Origin: Paracoccus onubensis
GTDB taxonomy: Bacteria; Pseudomonadota; Alphaproteobacteria; Rhodobacterales; Rhodobacteraceae
Length of the DNA stretch: 64,000 nt
Direction of reading: 5' to 3'
Assembly (NCBI RefSeq): GCF_003591515.1
Contig: NZ_QZCG01000008.1
Location: 62,001-126,000 of the forward strand
The notes under the pieces are model-generated. The model was not told the DNA's origin. It saw nothing but the letters and a program-made list of their open reading frames with translations, and made no database searches. Shown piece after piece: positions 1 to 9,519 of the stretch (position 1 is its first letter; each line of letters begins with the position of its first letter). Both the position numbers and the translations under genes were made by a program.

Positions 1-334
1 GAACTCCGGGACGAAAATTTTCGATCAGCAGATCCGCTTTCCCGATCAACCGGCGAAATCTGGCGGCGTCACCGGCGTTCTTGATATCGATGGTGACGGA
101 CCGCTTGTTGCGATTAAGCGAGGTGAAATTGCCGCTGAAGACGCCATCCGGAGCCTCATGCAGAGGCGGCCAGCTTCTCATGCCGTCACCCCCGTCGGGC
201 CGCTCGATCTTGACCACATCGGCACCCAGATCCGCGAACAGGCTGCCGGTGAACGGTCCGGCGGCGATCTGGGCGAACTCCAGCACCCGAAGCCCCGCCA
301 ACGGGCCGGGTTGGTGACTTACATCGTCCTGCAT
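1..334 (-). CDS. CaiB/BaiF-family CoA transferase, N-terminal part (partial)
   Basis: The reverse strand opens with an ATG at 334 and stays open to the window edge (about 111 codons). The N-terminus carries GLRVLEFAQIAAGPFTG followed by LGADVVKIERPDGGD, the classic start of class III CoA transferases (formyl-CoA/carnitine-CoA transferase family), which move CoA between organic acids in the cytoplasm. The catalytic Asp, normally near residue 170, lies outside the window. The gene runs in the same direction as the flavin monooxygenase behind it, with a 53-bp gap, so the two may share a transcript. The family call is firm; the substrate cannot be told. Confidence 0.9.
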   Translation of the reverse strand, partial: MQDDVSHQPGPLAGLRVLEFAQIAAGPFTGSLFADLGADVVKIERPDGGDGMRSWPPLHEAPDGVFSGNFTSLNRNKRSVTIDIKNAGDAARFRRLIGKADLLIENFRPGV

Positions 335-387
335 AGGATCAATGCTCCTTCATGAATAAGATTGTGGCGCGAATGGCCGAGAGATTG

Positions 388-1524
388 TCAGATGCGCAGC
401 CCGGCCTGTTTCATCAGCGGAATGACCCGGTCGCCGAAAAACTGCAGATCGTTGATATAGTCGTAGAAATTCACCTGCACGCCGTCGCAGCCCGCATCCT
501 TCAGCTTCTGGAAACCGGCCACGACCTGTTCGGGCGTGCCAACAATATGAACGTTGCCGCCGATGACCCATTGATCCCGGCTGGCCGCTTTCCAGGATGA
601 CTGATCGCCGCCCATGAATGTCGCGTAGAAATTATCGGCGGCAACGCTGTCCTGCTGTTCAAGGATGCGGTCATATTGCGCCCGGGCCTCTTTTTCCGTT
701 TCACGGCAGATGACATGGGGATTGATGACCGTGCGGATATCGCGCCCGGCCTGTTGCGCCAGATCCTTGATCCGGCGGTTGTGATCCGGAAGCACTGCGG
801 CTGCCGCGTCCAGATCGGCGCCCGCCGGGCTGGTGATGAAGATCAGGTCAGAGTTGCGAACCGCGTAATCCAGCCCGGCCTTTGAAGATGAGGCATTGAC
901 CAGCAGGCAGCGACCGTTCACCGGCTTTGGAGACACAAAGGCGTTTTTGGCCTGCCAGAACTTGCCGTTGAACGTCACCTCTTCCGGGTCGGACCACAGC
1001 CTGCGCATCAGCGATACGAATTCCTCGGCCATGACATAGCGCTGGTCATGTTCGACCAGACCCAGTCCGAACATCTCGACTTCGGATTTCTTGTAGCCGG
1101 TAACCATGTTCAGGCCCCAGCGCCCATTGCTCATCCGGTCGATCGTGGCGCCGAATTTGGCCAGATGCAGCGGATGCCAGCCGTAAAGGATATGCACCGT
1201 CGAGACCAGCATGATGCGCTTGGTCAAGGCCGCGAGTCCCGCCGTAATCAACAGCGGATCATTGGCATCCTCGCGAAAACGCATTTTCCCGCCATAGCCG
1301 CCCTTGCCCATCCACTGGGCCAGCCCGAAAACCAGATCGAAGCCCATTTCCTCGGCCATGACCGTGCAGCGGGCATTGTATTCAAACCCGGGATCTGTGT
1401 CGCGCGGCGCCAGCGACGGGCTCCAGGCACCGGATTGCAGGGGCAGGAACAGCCCAAGCAGGAGCGCGTTTTTCTTGGCTTCCTCGAGTGCCGGGATCGG
1501 CGCTTCAATCGTCGCGGTCGTCAT
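388..1524 (-). CDS. LLM-class flavin-dependent monooxygenase
   Basis: A 378-residue luciferase-like monooxygenase of the alkanesulfonate/dimethylsulfone monooxygenase (SsuD/SfnG) and RutA type. Seen: an N-terminal beta strand LLLGLFLPLQSG, the block TIDRMSNGRWGLNMVTGY near residue 130, which matches the FMNH2-binding T-D-x-x-S-x-G-R-x-x-x-N-x-V-T-G signature, and a C-terminal GTPEQVVAGFQKL segment typical of the family. Such enzymes use FMNH2 from a separate reductase and O2 to oxidise small S-, N- or C-containing substrates. No flavin reductase gene is visible beside it, so the reductant must come from elsewhere. It lies 53 bp upstream of the CaiB-type CoA transferase, which hints at oxidation followed by CoA chemistry. 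Substrate unknown. Confidence 0.88.
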   Translation of the reverse strand: MTTATIEAPIPALEEAKKNALLLGLFLPLQSGAWSPSLAPRDTDPGFEYNARCTVMAEEMGFDLVFGLAQWMGKGGYGGKMRFREDANDPLLITAGLAALTKRIMLVSTVHILYGWHPLHLAKFGATIDRMSNGRWGLNMVTGYKKSEVEMFGLGLVEHDQRYVMAEEFVSLMRRLWSDPEEVTFNGKFWQAKNAFVSPKPVNGRCLLVNASSSKAGLDYAVRNSDLIFITSPAGADLDAAAAVLPDHNRRIKDLAQQAGRDIRTVINPHVICRETEKEARAQYDRILEQQDSVAADNFYATFMGGDQSSWKAASRDQWVIGGNVHIVGTPEQVVAGFQKLKDAGCDGVQVNFYDYINDLQFFGDRVIPLMKQAGLRI

Positions 1525-2027
1525 CGAAATCCCCTTTGGTTATCCTGTTTGCTGCCCAAGGCGCGCGGCGATCGATCATATCGCCGCCGATCGGCAATAA
1601 CATGATGGCGAAATCGCATCTCAGGTCCTGATTGCAGCGTAACGTCGACAAGCCGCGGCAATCAAACGAGATAACCTGAAGGTCGCCCATCAAGGATTTT
1701 GAACCCTTCACCGAAGATGCGGCGCAGAATTGTCGTTAATCCCGGTACGCGGTTCCTCTCTGCTTTTTCGAACAATCGTCACCCGGGAAAACCTGCGGTC
1801 ACCGTCAGATTTCGTAAGAATTCCAAAGAATTGGATTCTGGACTCATCAGTTTAGTTAACGTTATCGTGATGATAAGCCAATCCGGCGCTTGGAATTGTT
1901 CCCGCATCGAGCTGTTCATTCGTCCCGAGTGTCAAAAATGGAAAAATCACCGGGATGAGGTCACGACCAGGGGCCAGTCCCGGAATTCGCCACCCGAAGC
2001 GGCCAGGCGATGACGAGGGAATGGACA
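1525..2027. other. Divergent intergenic region without a gene (503 bp)
   Basis: No convincing gene. It separates the leftward flavin monooxygenase from the rightward autotransporter, so both promoters should lie here. The right half is AT-richer than its surroundings (about 1795-1960). An imperfect 9-bp hairpin with one bulge lies at 1818-1840 (AGAAT/CCAA against TTGG/ATTCT). A run of short open frames has no family resemblance. Confidence 0.6.
2015..2020 (+). promoter_or_regulatory. Ribosome binding site that fixes the autotransporter start
   Basis: GAGGGA lies 7 nt before the ATG at 2028. The in-frame ATG at 2010 has no comparable site, and the residues after 2028 begin directly with a signal peptide. 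Confidence 0.75.
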
Positions 2028-5000
2028 ATGGGATATCCGGTACGATTTCTGGGCGGGGCCCTTCGGTTTCTGCTGGTTCTGTTCTTGCTGGTTCTACCGG
2101 CCGGCGCAGGTGTCATGCTGACCGGCGTCACGCCGACGACGTTTTCCGGACCGGGCGAGACGATCACATTTCAGTATCGGCTGGAGAGAGAGAATATTGT
2201 CGTCAATGGAATGACGCTGAGCGGTTCGAACCTGCCCGTCTCGGACCCGACATGCACGCCGGATTTTCCACTTGAGGTGAATGGCACGGCCATTTGCACC
2301 GCAACCTATATCACAACGGAAAGCGATATTTCGGATCTCGTGCAGCTTGGCGGGACTTATGTGCTGGAGACCATTAGCGCTCCGCGAGGCGGGGCCATCT
2401 TCGGCGGGGAGAGGGTGGCCTATAAAGGTTCCACGGGCGAGCCTGCCGCCCCGGAGATCGTCGGTGTTTCGCCGGATAGCGGGCCGGCCATTGGCGGAAC
2501 AATTGTCACCATCACCGGCACGGATCTGACGGGCGCGACGGCGGTATCGTTCGGCACCTGGCCGGCGACCAGCTTCACGGTCGACAGTGCCATGCAGATT
2601 ACCGCAACCACGCCGGCTGGCGCGGTGGGGCCGGTGGATGTGACGGTGACCACGCCCGGCGGGACTGCCGTCGCGACCGGGGCATTCACCTATGCCGCGC
2701 CCGTGATGCCTGTGCTGTCGATCGACGATATTGCCATTACCGAAGGCGATTCCGGCGTTACAGTCGCACTTTTCACCATATCGCTTGACCGGCCGGTACC
2801 GCAGTTCACAACGGTTACCTATGATATCGCCACGGCGGACGGCACCGCGATCGCCGGCGAGGATTACATCGCGACCAGCGACTCTGGCAGCATCGGTCCG
2901 GCCTCTGTCGCCGGAAGTTTCGCAGTGCAGATAACCGGCGATACGGATCCCGAACCGGACGAGAATTTCTTCGTCAATGTGACCAATATCAACGGCGCGA
3001 CGGTGGCCGACGCTCAGGGAATCGGAACGATCACCAATGACGATGCCGTTGCCGACGCGCCTGTCGTCTCGTGGTCGGTGCCGGGAGGAACGTCAACCGA
3101 GGCGACTGCGACGGTAGGTGGCGTTTCGCTGTCATCCGGCGATTCCGTGCCTTCAGGTTCCGTCGTCGAGTTTCTGCTGAAACCGTCGAATGGGGGAACC
3201 TATACCGAGGCGCCGACAGGCTGCGGGATTCAGTATATCAGCAGCAGCGACGCTGGCGATCTTTGGCGGACCGGGCCGGTGACAACGGATTGCGCGGTAT
3301 CGTTCACGGTTCAGTGGATCGAGCTGTCGCCCCCTAACACGGAACGCCTGATTGCCACGCATGGCCAGTTCTATAGCCTGCAATTCGCCATCGGAAACAG
3401 CTATGGCCCCTTTAACGACTGGTCGTGGTCGTTTGCCAGAGGCGCGCTTCCAGCCGGTTTGGAACTCGATGCGGCGACAGGTCTTGTCTCGGGAACACCA
3501 GAGGAAGCAGGAGAGTTCAGTTTCGGTATCCAGACCCGCAATGGCGCAGGGCATTACAGTTGGGACAACTACCGTATGATCGTGGCCCCTGCCGCTCCGA
3601 CGATCACCGGTATTGCGCCGGATACCGGCCCGGCAGCGGGCGGCACGGTTGTAACGATCAGCGGCACTGGTCTGACGGGCGCAACAGCCGTCACCTTTGG
3701 CGGCACGGCAGCAACCGATTTCACGGTCGAAAGCGCTACGAAGATCACCGCGACCACACCGGCCGGATCAGCAGGCGCGGTGGATGTGGCAGCGACCACT
3801 CCGGGCGGCATCGCCACAGCCACCCGCGCATTCACTTATGAAGAGCCCGCCTCGGCCGATGCCAGCCTTTCGGATCTTGCGGTAAGCTCGGGCACGCTCG
3901 CTCCGGGTTTCACATCGGAAACCGTCGCTTACGCGGTCTCGGTTCCCTATGCCGTCGCCTCGCTGACCCTTACGCCGACCGCCGCGGATGCCGGGGCAGC
4001 AATCACCGTTGCGGGGCAGTCCGTCATGTCGGGATCGGCATCATCAGCGATTCCGCTTATGGTTGGCGATACGCCCATCGAGATTGTCGTGACGGCAGAG
4101 GACGGGGCGGCAATGCGGGTCTATACGGTTACCGCGACGCGTGAAGCGCCGGTGATCACGCTCGATCCCGACAGTTTGCCGCAAGGCGTGGCCGGTTCCG
4201 ACTATGGTCCGCTGTCCCTCGCCGCCGGGGGCGGTACAGCACCCTATATTTTCGCCCTCGCGGAAGGCGCGCTGCCTGACGGGCTTGCTCTTGGTCCGGG
4301 CGGTCAGTTGTCCGGCATTCCCCGGGAAGCCGGCAGTTTCGACATCACCGTCATGGCGACCGACACCAGCAATTTCACCGGCACGCGCGATTACAGGCTG
4401 ATCATCGACGCACCCGGGATCACTCTTGGTCCGGACAATCTGCCCGGGGGCAAAGCGGGCACGGCTTACGGTCCGGTGAGTTTCGTCGCGGATGGCGGCA
4501 CGGAGCCTTACAGCCTTGCCCTGACCGGCGAGCTTCCAGAGGGGCTGAAATTCGAAGATGGCACTTTATCCGGCACACCGGTCGAGGCGGGCAGCTTCTC
4601 TTTCACCGTGACGGCCACCGACGCTTACGATTTCGCGGCCGAACGCGACTATACGATTTCCGTCGATGCACCGCCGATTTCCCTGAACCCGGACAACGTC
4701 CCCGACGGGGTGGTCTATGCGGATTATTCACAGGATTTCACGGCGGATGGCGGCACCGGCCCTTACAGCTTCAAGGTGACGGCCGGCGATCTGCCCGACG
4801 GGCTGACGCTTGCACCGGACGGAGCCCTGACAGGCGCGCCGACCGAGGATGGCGCATTCCCGATCACCATCACCGCAACGGATAACAACGGCTTCACCGG
4901 CACGCGGGATTACAGTCTCGCCATCGCCCCGCCCGTAATTACCCTTGGTCCGGAAAGCCTTCCGAAGGGAACCGGCGGAACGGAATACGGGCCAGTGCGC

Positions 5001-8000
5001 CTGACCGCCAAGGGCGGCGACGGCGCCTATGAATTCACCGCTACGGCCGCGACCCTGCCTGTCGGACTGATGCTTGCACCGGACGGCGCGCTTTCCGGGA
5101 TTCCCGGCGAGGATGGCAGCTTTACCTTCACCGTGACGGCAACCGATGAAAGGGGATTTTCCGGGCAGCGCGACTTCACACTGTCTGCCGACGCGCCCGA
5201 AATCACCCTTGGCCCCGACGGTCTTCCGGATGGTGTCGCGGGCATGGCCTATGACGAACTGTCCTTTGCCGCCACCGGCGGCCGCGCGCCCTACGGCTTT
5301 ACCCTTGAAGGGCAGCTTCCCGATGGGATGAGCTTCGGGGATGGCATCCTCACCGGTACGCCAACCGAGAACGGGGATTTCGCATTGACCGTGACGGCGA
5401 CCGACGCGGATAATTTCACGGGCCAGCGCAGCTACACGCTGCGCATCGGCGCCCCCGGAATTACACTGCTTCCCGGGAATCTGCCGGAGGCGGCGGTTTA
5501 TGCGGATTATTCGGTGACATTCTCGGCTCAAGGCGGCAAAGCGCCCTACAGCTATGAGATCATCAAGGGTGATTTGCCGCAGGAGATGAGCTTCGAGAAC
5601 GGAACCCTGTCGGGAACGCCAACCGAGGCGGGGAGTTTCCCGATCACCGTATCCGTCGCCGATGATAACGGGTTTACCACCACCGGAAATTACACGCTTT
5701 CCGTGACCGCGCCCAGGATCGTGCTGGCACCCGACAGTCTGCCGGAAGGAGCGGTCTATGCGGATTACTCCGAGAATTTCTCGGCAAAAGGCGGCGATGG
5801 TACCTATAGCTACAAGGTGACAGGCGGCAGCTTGCCCGAAGGGCTGGAATTGGCGGTTGAGGGCAATCTTACCGGCACCCCTGCAGAAAGCGGTGATTTC
5901 CCGTTCACCGTTACGGTCACGGATGGCAAAGGCTTTACCGGGACGCAGGAATACACGCTTGCCATTGCCGCCCCCAGCATCGCCCTTGCGCCACAGAACC
6001 TGCCGGATGGCATCGCCGGAACGAAATACGAGCGGGTGAAATTCACCGCGGAAGGCGGTGACGCGCCCTATGATTTCACATTGTCCGGCAAGCTTCCCGA
6101 AGGCCTGAGCTTCAAGGGCGACACGCTTTCAGGGGTACCGGCCAATGACGGCGCATTCACATTCACCGTCACCGCAACCGATGCGGGCGCGTTTGCAGGC
6201 GTACAGGAATACACGTTGCGGATCCGGGCGCCGGAAATCACGATCGGCCCGGACAGTCTTCCGAACGCAGCGGTCTATGCGGATTACTCGGAAAGTTTCA
6301 CCGCCGAAGGTGGCATGGGCTCCTACCGCTACGAGATGACAGGCGGCGATTTGCCCGGCGGGATCGAGCTTGCGGCAGATGGAACGCTGTCCGGACAGCC
6401 GGGCGAATCCGGTGAATTCGCCTTTACCGTCACGGCTACGGATGACAATGACTTCGCCGGGACGCGGGAATACACGCTGATTGTCGAGGCGCCCGAAATC
6501 GCCCTTTCCCCGAAAAGCCTGCCGGACGGCACGGCGGGCGCGGCATTCGGACCGGTAGATTTCACCGCAGAAGGCGGCGACGCGCCCTACAGTTTCACGC
6601 TGGACGGGGATTTACCCGAAGGGCTGATCTTCCGGGATGGCACGCTGTCAGGAACTCCGACCGTGGCCGGCGAATTTGCCTTTACCGTATCGGCGACGGA
6701 TCCGGGTGAATTTTCAGGTGAACGGGAATACCGGCTCACCATCGCGGCCCCGGATCTCGTCCTGATTCCGGGCAGTTTGCCGGCAGGCCGGGTGAACGCC
6801 GCCTATACCGCTTCCCTTGCGGCGGAAGGCGGTACAGCGCCTTATGGGTTTGCGGTGACACAGGGCAGCTTGCCCGAGGGGCTTGCCCTTGCAGAAGACG
6901 GCACATTGTCCGGCACACCATCCGAGCCCGGCGGCTTTTCCGTCACCATGACCGTTACCGACAGGTTCGGATTTACCGGCAGCCACAATTACATGATCAC
7001 CATCGAGGATATCGCCGTGCCGCAGCCGCAGAATCACGAGTTGACGGTGATGGCGGGAACCGATGGCACGATCGATCTGACCCTGGGCGCGATGGGCGGC
7101 CCGTTCGCCAAGGCCGCGATCGTGGCAAATCCGGCGCATGACGCGGGGACCGCGCGGATCGCCAGCCAGAGCGGCAGGCATATCCTGCATTTCTCGGCCT
7201 CGGGGGGATATGCCGGTACGACCAGCTTGCGCTATACGCTTTCCAATGCCGGGGGCGCCTCTGAACCGGCGAATGTCATGATCACCGTGGTTGCCCGGCC
7301 CGATCCTTCGCTGGACCCCGAGGTCATCGGGCTGGTCCGGGCGCAGACGGAAACCGCCAAGCGTTTCGCAAAGGCCCAGATCAGGAATTTCAGTCAGCGG
7401 CTTGAGCAGCTTCACGATGAAGGCACGCGGCGGCGGAACTCTCTTGCGCTCAACCTTACCGCCCAAAGCTCACGTGGGGATAGCGACGCGCTGTCCCTGC
7501 GCGGCCCCGAGGCTTTCGGAAACCAGCGTGACGAACTTGCCTTCTGGAGCAGCGGCTATGTCAATTTCGGCTCCAGCGACGATGGCGCGATCGATCTTGA
7601 CCACACGCTGATCGGAGTAAGCGCCGGCGCGGATTATCGTTTCACGCCGAAATTCACGGCCGGCCTTGGTCTGGGCTATGGGCGCGATGTCACCGATATC
7701 GGCTCGAATGGCACCGAAAGCCGCGCCGAGGCTTTTTCGCTGGCCGCCTATGGCAGCTATCGCCCCAAGCCGGGCTTTTTCATCGACGGGCTTGCCGGCT
7801 ACAGCTCCCTGAATTTCGACAGCAAGCGTTATGTGACCTGGACCGGCGACATGGCGACCGGAACGCGACGCGGCGAGCAGTATTTCGCCGCCCTGACGGC
7901 AGGTTATGAGCATCGTCGGGACGGGGTGCTGATCTCGCCTTACGGGCGGCTGTCGGGTTCACGCTCGACGCTGGACATGTTCACCGAGAAGGGAGACGGG

Positions 8001-8357
8001 GTCTATAACCTGACCTATGACAAGCAGATCGTCAAAACGCTTTCCGGTACGCTTGGCCTGCGCTTCGAGCAGTCCAGACCTACCGGCTGGGGCCAGCTGA
8101 CTTCACGTGCCAGGTTCGAATATACCCATGAGTTCGAGAATTCGAGCCAGGCCCGACTGGGTTATGCCGATCTTGGCACATTGCCCTATATCATCGATGC
8201 CGACGGATTCTCGCGCGATCAGCTGGCCATCGGCATTGGGTTCGATGCCCAGATCGGCGAATTATGGACCCTTGGCCTCGATTACCGTACGGCTTTCGGC
8301 ACGGATGGCGACAGTCAGGATCATACGGTCGCGTTCAAGCTCGATGTCCGGTTCTGA
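2028..8357 (+). CDS. Giant autotransporter with Ig-like repeat passenger
   Basis: A 2109-residue type V secreted surface protein. The start at 2028 has a good Shine-Dalgarno site and begins with a signal peptide (about residues 1-29). Domains in order: a short N-terminal beta domain with two Cys; IPT/TIG about 140-224 (SPDSGPAIGGTIVTITG); Calx-beta about 228-339 (GTAIAGEDY and DPEPDENF motifs); one putative Ig (He_PIG) domain about 438-520; a second IPT/TIG about 524-605; a cadherin-like beta-sandwich about 608-707; eleven tandem He_PIG repeats of 86-88 residues about 709-1663; a linker with a short helix (about 1758-1808); and a 12-strand-type autotransporter barrel from about 1838 that ends in Phe, as outer-membrane barrels do. 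Probably an adhesin or cell-surface factor. No catalytic domain is seen. Confidence 0.92.
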   Translation: MGYPVRFLGGALRFLLVLFLLVLPAGAGVMLTGVTPTTFSGPGETITFQYRLERENIVVNGMTLSGSNLPVSDPTCTPDFPLEVNGTAICTATYITTESDISDLVQLGGTYVLETISAPRGGAIFGGERVAYKGSTGEPAAPEIVGVSPDSGPAIGGTIVTITGTDLTGATAVSFGTWPATSFTVDSAMQITATTPAGAVGPVDVTVTTPGGTAVATGAFTYAAPVMPVLSIDDIAITEGDSGVTVALFTISLDRPVPQFTTVTYDIATADGTAIAGEDYIATSDSGSIGPASVAGSFAVQITGDTDPEPDENFFVNVTNINGATVADAQGIGTITNDDAVADAPVVSWSVPGGTSTEATATVGGVSLSSGDSVPSGSVVEFLLKPSNGGTYTEAPTGCGIQYISSSDAGDLWRTGPVTTDCAVSFTVQWIELSPPNTERLIATHGQFYSLQFAIGNSYGPFNDWSWSFARGALPAGLELDAATGLVSGTPEEAGEFSFGIQTRNGAGHYSWDNYRMIVAPAAPTITGIAPDTGPAAGGTVVTISGTGLTGATAVTFGGTAATDFTVESATKITATTPAGSAGAVDVAATTPGGIATATRAFTYEEPASADASLSDLAVSSGTLAPGFTSETVAYAVSVPYAVASLTLTPTAADAGAAITVAGQSVMSGSASSAIPLMVGDTPIEIVVTAEDGAAMRVYTVTATREAPVITLDPDSLPQGVAGSDYGPLSLAAGGGTAPYIFALAEGALPDGLALGPGGQLSGIPREAGSFDITVMATDTSNFTGTRDYRLIIDAPGITLGPDNLPGGKAGTAYGPVSFVADGGTEPYSLALTGELPEGLKFEDGTLSGTPVEAGSFSFTVTATDAYDFAAERDYTISVDAPPISLNPDNVPDGVVYADYSQDFTADGGTGPYSFKVTAGDLPDGLTLAPDGALTGAPTEDGAFPITITATDNNGFTGTRDYSLAIAPPVITLGPESLPKGTGGTEYGPVRLTAKGGDGAYEFTATAATLPVGLMLAPDGALSGIPGEDGSFTFTVTATDERGFSGQRDFTLSADAPEITLGPDGLPDGVAGMAYDELSFAATGGRAPYGFTLEGQLPDGMSFGDGILTGTPTENGDFALTVTATDADNFTGQRSYTLRIGAPGITLLPGNLPEAAVYADYSVTFSAQGGKAPYSYEIIKGDLPQEMSFENGTLSGTPTEAGSFPITVSVADDNGFTTTGNYTLSVTAPRIVLAPDSLPEGAVYADYSENFSAKGGDGTYSYKVTGGSLPEGLELAVEGNLTGTPAESGDFPFTVTVTDGKGFTGTQEYTLAIAAPSIALAPQNLPDGIAGTKYERVKFTAEGGDAPYDFTLSGKLPEGLSFKGDTLSGVPANDGAFTFTVTATDAGAFAGVQEYTLRIRAPEITIGPDSLPNAAVYADYSESFTAEGGMGSYRYEMTGGDLPGGIELAADGTLSGQPGESGEFAFTVTATDDNDFAGTREYTLIVEAPEIALSPKSLPDGTAGAAFGPVDFTAEGGDAPYSFTLDGDLPEGLIFRDGTLSGTPTVAGEFAFTVSATDPGEFSGEREYRLTIAAPDLVLIPGSLPAGRVNAAYTASLAAEGGTAPYGFAVTQGSLPEGLALAEDGTLSGTPSEPGGFSVTMTVTDRFGFTGSHNYMITIEDIAVPQPQNHELTVMAGTDGTIDLTLGAMGGPFAKAAIVANPAHDAGTARIASQSGRHILHFSASGGYAGTTSLRYTLSNAGGASEPANVMITVVARPDPSLDPEVIGLVRAQTETAKRFAKAQIRNFSQRLEQLHDEGTRRRNSLALNLTAQSSRGDSDALSLRGPEAFGNQRDELAFWSSGYVNFGSSDDGAIDLDHTLIGVSAGADYRFTPKFTAGLGLGYGRDVTDIGSNGTESRAEAFSLAAYGSYRPKPGFFIDGLAGYSSLNFDSKRYVTWTGDMATGTRRGEQYFAALTAGYEHRRDGVLISPYGRLSGSRSTLDMFTEKGDGVYNLTYDKQIVKTLSGTLGLRFEQSRPTGWGQLTSRARFEYTHEFENSSQARLGYADLGTLPYIIDADGFSRDQLAIGIGFDAQIGELWTLGLDYRTAFGTDGDSQDHTVAFKLDVRF
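4152..7014 (+). repeat. Eleven tandem He_PIG (putative Ig) repeats inside the autotransporter
   Basis: Eleven copies of about 260 bp encode 86-88-residue units with a shared pattern: ITLxPxxLPxG, then a GG-x-APY turn, LPxGL, LSGTP, FTVTATD and GTREYTL. Two subtypes can be told apart by the segment after the LPxG: AGxxYGPV (units 1, 2, 4, 5, 8, 10) and VYADYS (units 3, 6, 7, 9); unit 11 is intermediate. DNA identity between units is moderate, so these are old duplications kept at the protein level. Confidence 0.9.
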
Positions 8358-8365
8358 CGGGTGAC

Positions 8366-8388
8366 GGGCGCCTGTATCACAGGTGCCC
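8366..8388. terminator. Inverted repeat after the autotransporter gene
   Basis: A 10-bp stem (GGGCGCCTGT against ACAGGTGCCC, one G-U) with a 3-nt loop, 9 bp after the autotransporter stop. There is no T-run after it, so terminator function is inferred from position between convergent genes. Confidence 0.55.
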
Positions 8389-8390
8389 AA

Positions 8391-8427
8391 GGCCTCATGA
8401 AAGCCGGGTAAAGCCTTCCATGAGGCC
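8391..8427. terminator. Second inverted repeat between convergent genes
   Basis: A perfect 9-bp stem GGCCTCATG/CATGAGGCC around a 19-nt loop that can itself extend the stem. It lies between the autotransporter and tcuB, which converge, so it may act in both directions. Confidence 0.55.
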
Positions 8428-8445
8428 ATGGAATTCGCTTTGCTT

Positions 8446-9519
8446 TCAGGCGCGCTTCTTCTGTTCGTCGATGATCAAGGCCGAGAGGCGGAAGAACCCG
8501 TGGACCATCTTGGAAAACGGCATCAGCAGGAACAGGGTCAGCACGGTGCCCAGATGCAGAGGCAGCAGCAGACCCACTGCCGCCGTGCCGCTGGCGGCAT
8601 AAAGTACAAGCCCGGTGGCCGCCGTCAGGCCCAGCAGCAGGATAAAGGCCATTTCGCCACCCCAGACCCGCCGTGAACCCAAATCCGGATCGCTTTTCAG
8701 TTTCAACCGTATCATCTCGCCCGTGCCCAGCACCATCAATACCCCGCCCGACAGGCCCAGAAGCTTTGGCGGGCTGAACAATGGATAGGGGGCGGGCATG
8801 GCCAGCAGGTAATGCATCAGCGTGGCGACCGAGGTCGAGGCGAAGCACAGCAGGAAACCGTACATGACCGCCTGATGGGCGAAGCGCCGGGCATTGGAAT
8901 AGCGGTCCTCGCGTTCGAAATTGCAGCCCTCGCCATGGCCGCCCGCCAGATTCTTCATTCTGGCGGCCGAAGCGAAAGCGCCCTTCAGATCTGCCAGCAC
9001 CACTGCCTTGCCACCGGTCAGTCGCCAGTATCGCCGCAGTCCCACCGCCACGGATACCAGCGGCAGAAGGAAGGCGGGCAGGAAGATCGCCACCATCAGG
9101 TTATGCGCCATATAGGCATAGAAGCCCGTCCCCCCCTCGGAGCGCAGGTTGATCACCAGCCAAAGCATTGCCATCGTCGCGGCCACCAGCAACGCCATGA
9201 TCTTCACGCCGCGCTCGTGGAAGGCGCGGGCCAGCGGCTGCGGCCAGACCAGCGTTTCCCAACTGTCCTGCCGCACCTCGGCCAGCGCGGCGGGCAGGTT
9301 AAGCTGGAATTCGTGGGGCGGGCTGTATTGGCAGGAATAATAGCAGCCCCGGCAATTGTGACAGAGATTCGCCATATGGCTGATATCGCCATCGGCGAAT
9401 AGCTTATGTCGGGTCATCTCTGGGAAGACGGAACAGAACCCCTCGCAATAGCGGCAGGCATTACAGATCTCCAGCTGACGGCGGGCCTCCTGGAGCAGGG
9501 CGTTCGTGTCATGCGACAT
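8446..9519 (-). CDS. tcuB: Tricarballylate utilisation protein TcuB (Fe-S membrane electron carrier)
   Basis: A 357-residue membrane protein. Two ferredoxin-type clusters sit at the N-terminus: C19-x2-C22-x2-C25-x3-C29 and C53-x2-C56-x2-C59-x3-C63, followed by about six transmembrane segments with conserved His residues. In Salmonella, TcuB reoxidises the FADH2 of tricarballylate dehydrogenase TcuA and feeds electrons to the respiratory chain; that role fits here because tcuA lies directly upstream with an 11-bp overlap. The protein should sit in the inner membrane with the clusters facing the cytoplasm. Length and motif order match the family. No TcuC-type MFS importer is next to it; a TctCBA system and an AbrB-family protein lie in the same region instead. 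Confidence 0.92.
   Translation of the reverse strand: MSHDTNALLQEARRQLEICNACRYCEGFCSVFPEMTRHKLFADGDISHMANLCHNCRGCYYSCQYSPPHEFQLNLPAALAEVRQDSWETLVWPQPLARAFHERGVKIMALLVAATMAMLWLVINLRSEGGTGFYAYMAHNLMVAIFLPAFLLPLVSVAVGLRRYWRLTGGKAVVLADLKGAFASAARMKNLAGGHGEGCNFEREDRYSNARRFAHQAVMYGFLLCFASTSVATLMHYLLAMPAPYPLFSPPKLLGLSGGVLMVLGTGEMIRLKLKSDPDLGSRRVWGGEMAFILLLGLTAATGLVLYAASGTAAVGLLLPLHLGTVLTLFLLMPFSKMVHGFFRLSALIIDEQKKRA

Noticed and set aside
4152..7014. Regular 260-bp periodicity that could suggest a CRISPR or satellite array
   Set aside because: The repeats are in one continuous reading frame, diverged at DNA level and encode Ig-like domains.
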